Positions 15,135 to 21,497 of a stretch of DNA of 21,497 nucleotides are shown one piece after another. Every line of letters starts with the position of its first letter. Position 1 is the stretch's first letter. The notes below the pieces were generated by a model that worked only from the letters and a program-made list of their open reading frames with translations, did no database searches and was not told where the DNA came from. The stretch spans positions 1 to 21,497 of the forward strand of contig JBJEQH010000013.1 of NCBI GenBank assembly GCA_051881655.1. Direction: 5' to 3'. Source of the DNA: Heritagella sp051881655. GTDB taxonomy: Bacteria; Bacillota; Clostridia; Oscillospirales; Acutalibacteraceae. Position numbers and translations under genes: made by a program.

Positions 15135-15204
15135 TGCCTTGATTCATACAGAATCAGAATGATCGTTTACGCCGTCCTTTTTGGGGGCCGGCCTGTTCGG
15201 CTCA

Positions 15205-17427
15205 TTACTTGCCGTTATGGCCAAACATCTTGCTTCTGAAAACGAAGAGGCACAGCAGAGCGCCGCCGCTCACCAGCAGGAGTGTCATCCACAGGGCAAT
15301 CGGAGTGCCGTCACCGGCTTCCACGGGGGGCACCGGGACATCGTCATTGGTCACCGTATAGGTGTTGGTCGCCTGATCAAACGTGATCGACGCCGTAAAT
15401 CCATCGGGAACATTTTCCTCGGCAACCGTGTACTGGCCGTCAGCGGGAACCGTCCACGTATAGGTCCAGTCGTTCTCTTCATTCAGCTCAGCCGTTGCAC
15501 AGGTCTGGCCGTTATTCAGCAGGGTGATGGTGACCGAATCGGCCGCCTTGCCGCCGTCATCCAGTTTCCACTCTTTGACTACGGTGATATCGGTGACCTT
15601 TTCCCAGGCGGCATAGGCCACGGTGTAGTTCTCCGTCAGGGCCGTGTCAAAGTCAAAAGGCTGCGTGCCCTCGGGATCCGCATACCAGCCGACAAAACGG
15701 TATCCCTCGCAGGTGGGATCCGTCTCCGGGGCCGAAACACTATCGCCATAAGAGAGAGTCAGCTGATCCTCGGGCATACCGGCGACCTCGGCCTCAATAT
15801 TGGCATCAAAGGCCAGCCCTACCAGCGGGGCATATACATACGTGCCCGCGCAGTCGAAGCTGTTGGGATGTTCCTCGGTATTGTCCGTATAATCCGCGCA
15901 CACATCCGTGCAGGAGAAGGCCAGAATGCCGTAGTTATCGGGCGTAGCAGCCGCTCTTACTTCACCGGCGGACCAGTCGTACTTGTGGTGCGCCAGCTGT
16001 GCGCTGGTAAACAATGCGATATACGGCGAACCCTTGGCCGTAATCACATCCTTGTCCACATCCGCGTCCTCCCACAGGTCCGCGTCATTGCTCTGTACGC
16101 TCTGCCCTTCCGTGTTCCCACGGGGGTACGGGCTGACTACGGTATTGTCGTCCTTGCTGACAACATTGGAATTGATAAACAGAACATGGGAATCCGTCGA
16201 GAAGCTCTCGGTCTGCGTGGCCCCTGTCAGAACAGCAGCCGTTTTGCTCTTCAGAAGCCCAGAGGTCAGATCCTGGCCCAGGTCATTCAGATCGGCCGCG
16301 ATGATCGTCGAATTCTCGGTGACAACGTTTCCTGTTCTGCCCACTGCACCGAGCCAGGCATCCTCGCAGTCCGTCAGCGTCAGGGTGTGCGAATTCAGCC
16401 ACACATCGCCGGCCGAATAGCTGAGCATCTTTTCGCCGTTGCAGCGGATATCGACGTCACAGTCTGTAAACGAGGAATCCTTCGACTGAATATACAGGCC
16501 CGCATAGCCGTTGTGCAGGATTTCCACCGTGGAATCTTCCATTTCAAAGCCGATCAGGGACAGGCCATGGCCGCCGCGGTTGCCGTTAATCTTGAAGGTG
16601 GAACCATCCACGATCCAGTAACCGGAGTTGCAGGCATTACCGGCATTATTGCAAACGATAATATGCGAATCATCCGTCACATAGATATTTACATTGTTAA
16701 TGGCAAAGCCGCCGCCCGCGTTATCACTGAAATCAATGGTGGAATTGTTGATAAAAATCGCGTCATATCCCGTGCGCGCATCGCCGGAATAGAAGGCGTT
16801 GACATTGCCGCCGCCCGCAAAGCGCTTCATGCCGGTAGCAGTCATGGTGCTGTCATTCAGGGTCAGCACCGAATTTTTATACATGGCATAGCTCCAGCCG
16901 CCGGTGTTGCCGGTGGTCTGAATGGCCGTGCCGTTAAAGGTTACATTGGCCGAACCGTACAGGCCCATGAACTGCCCCTGCCAATCGGTACCGGTAACCG
17001 AACCGCCGTTCACATAGATTTCTTCACCGAAGAACTGGATGCAGGCATTATTACCGGAGGTGCTGTTGCACGCTCCGTTTGCGGCGGTAAACGTGCAGTT
17101 TTCAAACGTGACATACTCCCCGATCCCCAGTTTGGTCTTCGATTCACCGATATAGCCCACGCCGGAGCCAGCCGTGATAAACATGGTTTGTCCGGAGAGA
17201 GCAAAGGTGCAGTTTGTCAACGTGATGGGGTTCTCTTTTGTGCCCGTGATGGCCAGTGCTTTCCCATCATCCACGTTGTACAGCTTGTTCGATATACTCT
17301 CGGTGATCGTGTTGACACCGTTTGTCAGCTCCGCCTCTGTGAGGGGTTCCTCTGCAAAGGCTGCAATGGGCACCAACGTGCACATCATGACAAGGCAGAG
17401 CAACAGGCTGAAAATCCGCTTTTTCAT
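15205..17427 (-). CDS. Large surface protein: beta-helix, InlB B-repeat, CNA-B domain, C-terminal membrane anchor
   Basis: Exported surface protein, probably an adhesin or glycan-binding protein. The 740 residues start with a signal peptide (MKKRIF, hydrophobic core, AFA cleavage near 25). Residues about 45-480 show repeated short N/S/T-rich strands (TLTNCTF, VTFENCTF, NDSTMT, NNSTIDF, VDGSTFKI, MEDSTVEI, TENSTII), the look of a right-handed parallel beta-helix. An InlB/Listeria-Bacteroides repeat follows at about 545-610 (YGDSVSAPE, GYRFVGWYADPEGTQPFDF), then a CNA-B collagen-binding-type domain at about 614-694 (ITVVKEWKLDD, YTVAEENVPDGF, NTYTVTND), and a membrane segment at about 710-730 with a short basic tail FRSKMFGHNGK. 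The usual LPXTG is replaced by PPVEAGD. AAAGGAG lies 12 bases before the ATG. It is divergent from an XRE regulator. Confidence 0.9.
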   Translation of the reverse strand: MKKRIFSLLLCLVMMCTLVPIAAFAEEPLTEAELTNGVNTITESISNKLYNVDDGKALAITGTKENPITLTNCTFALSGQTMFITAGSGVGYIGESKTKLGIGEYVTFENCTFTAANGACNSTSGNNACIQFFGEEIYVNGGSVTGTDWQGQFMGLYGSANVTFNGTAIQTTGNTGGWSYAMYKNSVLTLNDSTMTATGMKRFAGGGNVNAFYSGDARTGYDAIFINNSTIDFSDNAGGGFAINNVNIYVTDDSHIIVCNNAGNACNSGYWIVDGSTFKINGNRGGHGLSLIGFEMEDSTVEILHNGYAGLYIQSKDSSFTDCDVDIRCNGEKMLSYSAGDVWLNSHTLTLTDCEDAWLGAVGRTGNVVTENSTIIAADLNDLGQDLTSGLLKSKTAAVLTGATQTESFSTDSHVLFINSNVVSKDDNTVVSPYPRGNTEGQSVQSNDADLWEDADVDKDVITAKGSPYIALFTSAQLAHHKYDWSAGEVRAAATPDNYGILAFSCTDVCADYTDNTEEHPNSFDCAGTYVYAPLVGLAFDANIEAEVAGMPEDQLTLSYGDSVSAPETDPTCEGYRFVGWYADPEGTQPFDFDTALTENYTVAYAAWEKVTDITVVKEWKLDDGGKAADSVTITLLNNGQTCATAELNEENDWTYTWTVPADGQYTVAEENVPDGFTASITFDQATNTYTVTNDDVPVPPVEAGDGTPIALWMTLLLVSGGALLCLFVFRSKMFGHNGK

Positions 17428-17475
17428 TTTCTCATCGCTCCTTTTGGGAAATTTTTATATTCTGTTTTGATCCCA

Positions 17476-17552
17476 CTTTCGCAAAGCAGATCAGCGAAAG
17501 CCGGTTTTCCCGCAATTTTTGCCGGCGGCCCTTTTACCGTCCAGGGTTTGCC
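17476..17552 (-). promoter_or_regulatory. Cluster of stem-loops in the leader of the surface protein gene
   Basis: Three adjacent potential stems lie within the 480-bp gap, just upstream of the ribosome site: CTTTCGC/GCGAAAG (17476-17482 with 17494-17500), GCCGG/CCGGC (17500-17504 with 17522-17526), and GGC..CCC/GGG...GCC (17524-17531 with 17544-17552). Adjacent stems share bases, so they may be alternatives. The gap otherwise holds A+T-rich DNA and another dyad, GAACAA/TTGTTC (17637-17657). I do not recognise a known riboswitch. Confidence 0.35.
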
Positions 17553-17809
17553 GCACAGGCCTCTGTTCCTAAAAAACACGATTCTCTTCCGTTTGGAATA
17601 TTTTTTTATTTTACGACTAAAATGTAATCACAATATGAACAATGTGAAAATTTGTTCTAGTCTTTTGCGTTTCCCGCCGGAAGAAAGGACGGTTTTTCTT
17701 TCCCCAAAGAGTGGATCCGTGGAAAAAGGGAGGAAGCTTTTTCCCATTTTACGCCCATTTTTCCGCGAAAGATGTTTGATTATGGAGAATATTTTGGAGA
17801 ACATTTTAT

Positions 17810-17838
17810 AGTATACAACAACTTTCCATTGTTATCAA
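17810..17838 (-). promoter_or_regulatory. Strong promoter reading toward the surface protein gene
   Basis: Minus strand TTGATA (17838-17833), 17-base spacer, TATACT (17815-17810): 5 of 6 matches in each hexamer with ideal spacing. It lies about 380 bp upstream of the ATG at 17427, implying a long leader. The -35 overlaps the dyad TGTTAT-CA-ATAACA. Confidence 0.6.
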
Positions 17839-17880
17839 TAACATATTTTTAGATTTTTCCTTTACTCCCATAAGTTGTTA
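17815..17880. promoter_or_regulatory. Candidate XRE operator region (dyad plus flanking AACAAC/GTTGTT sites)
   Basis: A dyad TGTTAT-CA-ATAACA (17829-17842) is flanked by AACAACTT on the left (about 17817) and AAGTTGTT on the right (about 17872). The inverted flanking copies and the central dyad lie just upstream of the XRE gene and over the -35 of the divergent promoter, a typical layout for a self-regulating Xre/Cro repressor. A weak plus-strand promoter TTTACT-17-TAAAAT (17861-17889) could serve the XRE gene, though it would leave a very short leader. Confidence 0.4.
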
Positions 17881-17907
17881 CACTAAAATAAACGGAGGAA
17901 GTACAAC

Positions 17908-18252
17908 ATGGTAAAGAATCTGAAAAAACTGCGGCTTCGAAAGGGACTGAGCCAACAGCGGCTTGCCGATATCATCGGGGTCAGCCAGCAGTCTGTAAAT
18001 AAATACGAAAATCACAGCATCGAGCCCGATATTGATACCCTGATCTCTTTTGCGAATTTTTTCCACACCTCGGTGGATTATCTGGTGGGCCACACGGATA
18101 TCGACCATATTATTGAAAATGTCAATCATTATGATCTGAATCAGGACGAGGCTCTGCTGCTGGACGGCTACCGAAAGCTGACGGATGCCGAAAAGGAGAG
18201 CATTCAGCTTGTGATTGACAATTACAATAAAAAGGAAAATTCCGATTTATAA
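17908..18252 (+). CDS. XRE-family helix-turn-helix regulator
   Basis: Small DNA-binding protein of the Cro/CI (XRE) family, 114 residues. The helix-turn-helix domain spans about 6-61: LKKLRLRKGLSQQRLADIIG, VSQQSVNKYENHSIEPD and the closing FANFFHTSVDYLVG helix. A short helical C-terminal part (EALLLDGYRKLTDAEKESIQ) resembles that of many clostridial XRE regulators and may help dimerisation. GGAGG lies 9 bases before the ATG. It stands alone, ends at a strong terminator, and is divergent from the surface protein gene, which makes that gene its likeliest neighbour target; phage origin is not indicated since no phage genes are near. Confidence 0.92.
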   Translation: MVKNLKKLRLRKGLSQQRLADIIGVSQQSVNKYENHSIEPDIDTLISFANFFHTSVDYLVGHTDIDHIIENVNHYDLNQDEALLLDGYRKLTDAEKESIQLVIDNYNKKENSDL

Positions 18253-18270
18253 ACGGGTTTCCCCAAAAAC

Positions 18271-18314
18271 AAAAGGACGGCGCAGAGGGTTTTCTTCCTC
18301 TGTGCCGTCCTTTT
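18271..18314. terminator. Bidirectional terminator between XRE and the 72-residue protein genes
   Basis: An 18-bp stem (AAAAGGACGGCGCAGAGG with one G-T pair) and an 8-base loop. T-runs follow on both strands (CCTTTTCTTTCC on plus; CCTTTTGTTTTTGG on minus), so it suits both convergent genes. Confidence 0.88.
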
Positions 18315-18359
18315 CTTTCCGTTTTCTACCGGTGCTGTTCCGTGGTCCGGTACCGTGCT

Positions 18360-18578
18360 TTACCTCTTTCCAAACAGGCCGCCCAGCTTGCTGCCCAACT
18401 GATCCAGATTGATTTTGGCCTTGATTCCCTCGACCAGCTGATTGAGCTGTTCATTGGGCAGATCCACCCCCAGCAGCTTCTCCACTACCGATACCGGGTC
18501 CTTCTGAAACTCGGCCCCCAGCTTTGGATCCTGCTGCACCTTGCTGACGATCTCCTCGATTTTTCCCTTGATATCCAT
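18360..18578 (-). CDS. Small helical protein of unknown function (72 residues)
   Basis: Unrecognised function. The ATG at 18578 follows AGGAGG by 8 bases and a good promoter lies 52 bp up, so it is a real, separately expressed gene; the frame continues upstream of the ATG only by chance. The protein is predicted all-helical and amphipathic: MDIKGKIEEIVSKVQQDP, FQKDPVSVVEKLLGVDLP, LNQLVEGIKAKINLDQLG, ending GGLFGKR. I recall similar short proteins in other Ruminococcaceae-like genomes. The DP-x(7)-LLGV-x-LP pattern also recalls Nif11/NHLP leader-peptide domains of ribosomal natural products, but no modification enzyme is near and the Gly-rich tail has no obvious core peptide. It is convergent with the XRE gene. 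Confidence 0.82.
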   Translation of the reverse strand: MDIKGKIEEIVSKVQQDPKLGAEFQKDPVSVVEKLLGVDLPNEQLNQLVEGIKAKINLDQLGSKLGGLFGKR

Positions 18579-18629
18579 CTCTGTTCCTCCTGTAAAAACC
18601 GGCGGTGCCGGCTGGTTTTTTCTATTCGT

Positions 18630-18658
18630 ATTATACCGGGGAATATGTACAGCCGCAA
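18630..18658 (-). promoter_or_regulatory. Promoter of the 72-residue protein gene
   Basis: Minus strand TTGCGG (18658-18653), 17-base spacer, perfect TATAAT (18635-18630). The short leader contains a small CCGGC/GCCGG hairpin followed by TTTTT just before the ribosome site. Confidence 0.68.
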
Positions 18659-18759
18659 GGGAAAAACGTTTTCCCGGTGTCTTTTTGTCGAAAAAGAGAA
18701 TTTCTTCGGGGCCTTTCGTGCCGTATCTTGTCAAATAATGTCTCTTTTCCTCAACAGGG

Positions 18760-18788
18760 TTGACGAAATAGCTGCTTCATAGTAAAAT
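18760..18788 (+). promoter_or_regulatory. Promoter of the branching enzyme gene
   Basis: TTGACG (18760-18765), 17-base spacer, TAAAAT (18783-18788): 5 of 6 matches in both hexamers. It lies 48 bp before the TTG start codon. Confidence 0.75.
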
Positions 18789-18836
18789 CAAATTGGTAAT
18801 TCTCCCAAAATCTCTTGGAAAGAGAGGCATATAAAA

Positions 18837-20849
18837 TTGAAATATGGTATTTTTAAAGCAGATCCTCTGCTGAAAAATTATGAAGCGGATTTCGATCTGC
18901 GCATGAACAACTATCACCGGAAAAAGAATGAACTGCTCGCACCTGGTCAAACCCTGGCCGATTTTTCCAACGGTTCTCTGTTTTTCGGCTTTCACCGGGA
19001 AAACGGCGGCTGGTATTACCGCGAATGGGCGCCGGCGGCCGAGGCCATGTATCTCACCGGGGACTTTAACGGGTGGGACCGCCACGCCTGTCCCCTTCAG
19101 CGAAAGGAAAACGGGGTGTTCGAGGTGTTCCTCCCCGGAGAGCACGCCCTGCAGGACGGACAGCGCGTGATGGCCATTGTGGTCCACAACGGCCAGGAGC
19201 TGGACCGCATCCCGCTGTATGCCACGCGGGTCATTCAGGACCCGGTGACCACCGGCTGGAGCGCCGCCATCTACGATCCCGCGCAGCCCTTTATCTGGAG
19301 CGATGAGGGATTTACCCCGGAAAAGACCCTGTACATCTACGAGTGCCACATCGGCATGGCGCAGGAAGAACCGTGTGTGGGCACCTACCGCCAGTTTACC
19401 GAAAAAATCCTGCCCCGAATCCGAAATCTGGGGTACAACACCATTCAGATCATGGCAATTATGGAGCATCCGTATTACGCCTCATTCGGGTATCAGGTCA
19501 CCAATTTCTTCGCCGCTTCCTCCCGGTTCGGCACCCCGGAGGAATTAAAAGAGCTGATCAATACGGCCCACCATATGGGGATCGCCGTCCTGCTGGACGT
19601 CGTCCATTCCCATGCTTCGAAAAACACCCGGGAGGGCATCAACGAGTTCGACGGCACTTCCTACCAGTTCTTCCACGCGGGCGGGCGCGGCGAGCACCCC
19701 GCCTGGAATACCAAGGTATTTGATTACGAGAAAAACGAGGTGCTCCACTTCCTGCTGTCCAACCTGAAATACTGGCAGACCGAGTATCATTTCGACGGAT
19801 TCCGGTTTGACGGGGTTACCTCGATGCTGTACAACGACCACGGCCTTGGCACTTCGTTCGGAAACTATGACCAGTATTTCTCCATGAATACCGATACGGC
19901 GGCGGTCACCTATCTGCAATTGGCCAATGAAATGGTCCGGCAGGTCAATCCCCACGCCATTACCATCGCCGAGGATACCTCGGCCATGCCCGGGCTGTGC
20001 CTGCCCATTGACCAGGGGGGCATCGGGTTTGACTACCGTCTGGCAATGGGCGAGCCCGATATGTGGATCAAGCTGCTGAAGGAAACCCGGGATGACGACT
20101 GGGATATGGGAAAAATCTGGTATGAGCTGACTGGGCGCCGCCCCAAAGAAAAGGTAATCGGCTACTGCGAATCCCACGACCAGGCGCTGGTGGGGGACAA
20201 GACCATTATGTTCCGGCTGTGCGACAAAGAGATGTACTGGGCGATGGACCGCCAGAGCCAGAGCATGATTATCGACCGGGGCATGGCCCTGCACAAGCTG
20301 ATCCGTCTGTTGACCATGAGCCTGGGCGGCGAGGGATATCTTACCTTTATGGGCAATGAATTTGGCCACCCCGAGTGGATCGACTTCCCCCGGGAGGGCA
20401 ACGGCTGGAGCTATCACTACTGCCGCCGGCAGTGGAGTTTGGCGGACAACCCCAATCTGAAATATTCCTATCTCAATGAATTTGAAAAAGCCATGATTGC
20501 CCTGGCGCGCAGCACCCGCCTGCTGACCGGCAAGACCCACAACCTGTGGATCCACCAGGGGGACAAGGTGCTGATGTATCAGCGCGGAAAAGCGGTGTTC
20601 GCCTTTAACTTCGATCCCTCGCGCTCCTTCAGCGGGTATTTCGTCCCCGTGCGGGAGGAAGGGGAATATCAGGTATTGCTGTCTTCGGATGACGGCCGCT
20701 TTGGCGGACAGAACCGGATCTCCACCACCCAGGTATACCGCGCCGTCCGTCAGGGGGACGGGCGCATCGGTTTCCAGATCTATCTGCCCAGCCGCACGGC
20801 GCTGGTTTTGCAGAAAAAGCCCGCCCGGCGCAAAAAATCAAAAGCATAA
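18837..20849 (+). CDS. glgB: 1,4-alpha-glucan branching enzyme, eukaryote-like GH13 type
   Basis: Glycogen branching enzyme: cuts an alpha-1,4 chain and rejoins it as an alpha-1,6 branch. The start is TTG at 18837 (AGAGAGG about 10 bases upstream). The next in-frame ATG (residue 23) would cut the conserved N-terminus (FKADPLLKNYEADFDLR), so TTG is preferred. It has 670 residues. A CBM48-like domain lies at about 55-150 (YYREWAP, LTGDFNGWD), followed by the GH13 barrel: DVVHSH (254-259), DGFRFDGVTSMLY with nucleophile Asp325, AED with acid/base Glu379, and ESHDQ with Asp448; then NEFGHPEWIDFPREGN and a C-terminal beta domain. DHGLGTSFGNY and the ESHDQALVGDKT pattern mark the eukaryote/Bacteroidetes-like subgroup, unlike the E. 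coli type. The tail is basic (RRKKSK). No other glycogen gene is in the window. Confidence 0.95.
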   Translation: MKYGIFKADPLLKNYEADFDLRMNNYHRKKNELLAPGQTLADFSNGSLFFGFHRENGGWYYREWAPAAEAMYLTGDFNGWDRHACPLQRKENGVFEVFLPGEHALQDGQRVMAIVVHNGQELDRIPLYATRVIQDPVTTGWSAAIYDPAQPFIWSDEGFTPEKTLYIYECHIGMAQEEPCVGTYRQFTEKILPRIRNLGYNTIQIMAIMEHPYYASFGYQVTNFFAASSRFGTPEELKELINTAHHMGIAVLLDVVHSHASKNTREGINEFDGTSYQFFHAGGRGEHPAWNTKVFDYEKNEVLHFLLSNLKYWQTEYHFDGFRFDGVTSMLYNDHGLGTSFGNYDQYFSMNTDTAAVTYLQLANEMVRQVNPHAITIAEDTSAMPGLCLPIDQGGIGFDYRLAMGEPDMWIKLLKETRDDDWDMGKIWYELTGRRPKEKVIGYCESHDQALVGDKTIMFRLCDKEMYWAMDRQSQSMIIDRGMALHKLIRLLTMSLGGEGYLTFMGNEFGHPEWIDFPREGNGWSYHYCRRQWSLADNPNLKYSYLNEFEKAMIALARSTRLLTGKTHNLWIHQGDKVLMYQRGKAVFAFNFDPSRSFSGYFVPVREEGEYQVLLSSDDGRFGGQNRISTTQVYRAVRQGDGRIGFQIYLPSRTALVLQKKPARRKKSKA

Positions 20850-20906
20850 ACCGGCGGTCATTCCCCCATGGGCTTTTGCCGGGCTCGATAGATTCTCAAA
20901 ACGGAC

Positions 20907-20943
20907 AAAAAGGACAGAGGGACCCGTTCCCCCTGTCCTTTTT
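20907..20943. terminator. Bidirectional terminator between glgB and the effector-binding protein gene
   Basis: AAAAAGGACAG.GGG / CCC.CTGTCCTTTTT, about 15 bp of stem with one mismatch and a 7-base loop. T-runs occur on both strands. Confidence 0.88.
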
Positions 20944-20961
20944 CCTGTGGTTCCGCTTTCC

Positions 20962-21497
20962 TCACCACAGTCCGGCGGCCGGATTTGTTTTCTTTCCTCC
21001 GTCGGTGTGCATATACACGTTCATGTAGGAAACCCCGTCCTTTTCGTACACCCATTCAAAGCAGGGCAGGCATTCTGCTTTCCGGTTTTCCTTAAAGTTG
21101 TTGCTCTTCAGATACTCCAAAATCCGCTGATAGCCATGGGGAATGCGGTCAAAAGCGGCCTGGAAGGGATCCCGGATGGTGATCACCGCATAATCGGCCG
21201 CGTCCTGTCCGGCGATCTCCACTCCCGGACAGGTGGGTTCAAAGCCCTCCGGCAGTACCCAGGCCGCCGCATATCCCCGCAGGCCAAACCGGTTTTTCTG
21301 CTCGGGGGACAGGAACGGGAAGTCCCATCCGATCCGCCGGGGCTGGTAGCCGGGATACTCCAGCAGGCCGCTGCGCTGTGCCCAGCGGTCCATATAGCCG
21401 TTCACGTCATCCTCCGGCTGGGGGCTGATGATCACATACCGCGCCATACGGAAGGCCGGCACCCGCACGATCTCAACCGGGGAATAGATTCCCTCCC
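20962..21497 (-). CDS. GyrI-like/AraC effector-binding domain protein (5' end outside window)
   Basis: Contains a GyrI-like small-molecule-binding domain, found either as the C-terminal part of AraC- or MerR-type regulators or alone. The frame is open to the right edge with no stop, so the start is not seen; a GTG at 21468 lacks evidence as the true start because VEIVRVPAFR, the first strand of the domain, begins upstream of it. Domain landmarks: VRVPAFRMARYVI, FGLRGYAAAWVLPEGFEP, the AADYAVITIRDPF strand, AFDRIPHGYQRILEYL helix, then CFEWVYEKDGVSYMNVYMHTD at the end. This internal order is that of an AraC-type C-terminal effector domain, so a helix-turn-helix is probably encoded just beyond the window. 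It is convergent with glgB. Confidence 0.78.
   Translation of the reverse strand, partial: EGIYSPVEIVRVPAFRMARYVIISPQPEDDVNGYMDRWAQRSGLLEYPGYQPRRIGWDFPFLSPEQKNRFGLRGYAAAWVLPEGFEPTCPGVEIAGQDAADYAVITIRDPFQAAFDRIPHGYQRILEYLKSNNFKENRKAECLPCFEWVYEKDGVSYMNVYMHTDGGKKTNPAAGLW

Noticed and set aside
17428..17700. Resemblance of parts of the surface protein leader (GGCAAACC, ACGCAAA) to the cyclic di-GMP-I riboswitch
   Set aside because: The fragments are in the wrong order and spacing, and the paired helices of that riboswitch cannot be drawn.
15181..17811. An 876-codon open frame on the plus strand opposite the surface protein gene
   Set aside because: It is antisense to a protein with signal peptide, beta-helix, CNA-B and membrane anchor; its own translation has no recognisable domain and no ribosome site. 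Long antisense frames are common in GC-rich genes.
17908..18252. XRE regulator as a phage repressor or antitoxin
   Set aside because: No phage, integrase or toxin gene is adjacent; the neighbours are a surface protein and a small helical protein.

Overview
The window looks like chromosomal DNA of a fairly GC-rich, low-spore-signature Clostridia member, most likely of the Oscillospiraceae/Ruminococcaceae type. That placement is inferred from AGGAGG-type ribosome sites before nearly every gene, many strong intrinsic terminators, Gram-positive surface proteins (an NlpC/P60 hydrolase; a CNA-B/InlB-repeat protein), a clostridial MurE variant and a eukaryote-type glycogen branching enzyme. I see no insertion sequence, phage gene, CRISPR array, tRNA or rRNA. 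Seventeen protein genes are supported; one runs off each edge.

Left part (1-8400) is cell-envelope work. On the minus strand are a Ca2+-type P-ATPase, then a promoter, a small unrecognised ORF, murE and murF (ATGA overlap), a terminator, and a secreted, membrane-anchored NlpC/P60 protein. Upstream of the NlpC/P60 gene is an array of five TGTAA half-sites, one pair of which fits the WalR (YycF) box exactly. Divergent from the ATPase is a PAP2-family lipid phosphatase, possibly acting on undecaprenyl pyrophosphate.

Middle part (8400-13625) is metabolic and regulatory. A FabG-like SDR reductase is divergent from a TetR-family regulator, with palindromes between them. A minus-strand run follows: stand-alone PTS glucose-type EIIA, a HAD phosphatase, a LURP-one-like (LOR) protein and a GrpB/UPF0157 protein. 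A D-2-hydroxyacid dehydrogenase is divergent from EIIA.

Right part (13625-21497) holds a zinc-ribbon, single-pass membrane protein with a duplicated extracytoplasmic domain; a 740-residue surface protein (beta-helix, InlB repeat, CNA-B, C-terminal membrane segment, no LPXTG); an XRE regulator divergent from it across 480 bp; a 72-residue helical protein; a eukaryote-type glgB; and the C-terminal part of a GyrI-like effector-binding protein.

Most convergent gene pairs share one near-perfect bidirectional terminator. Nothing here is clearly a new multi-gene system. The best leads are the WalR-like array at the hydrolase gene, the long structured leader and XRE-flanked promoter of the surface protein, and the small 72-residue protein.
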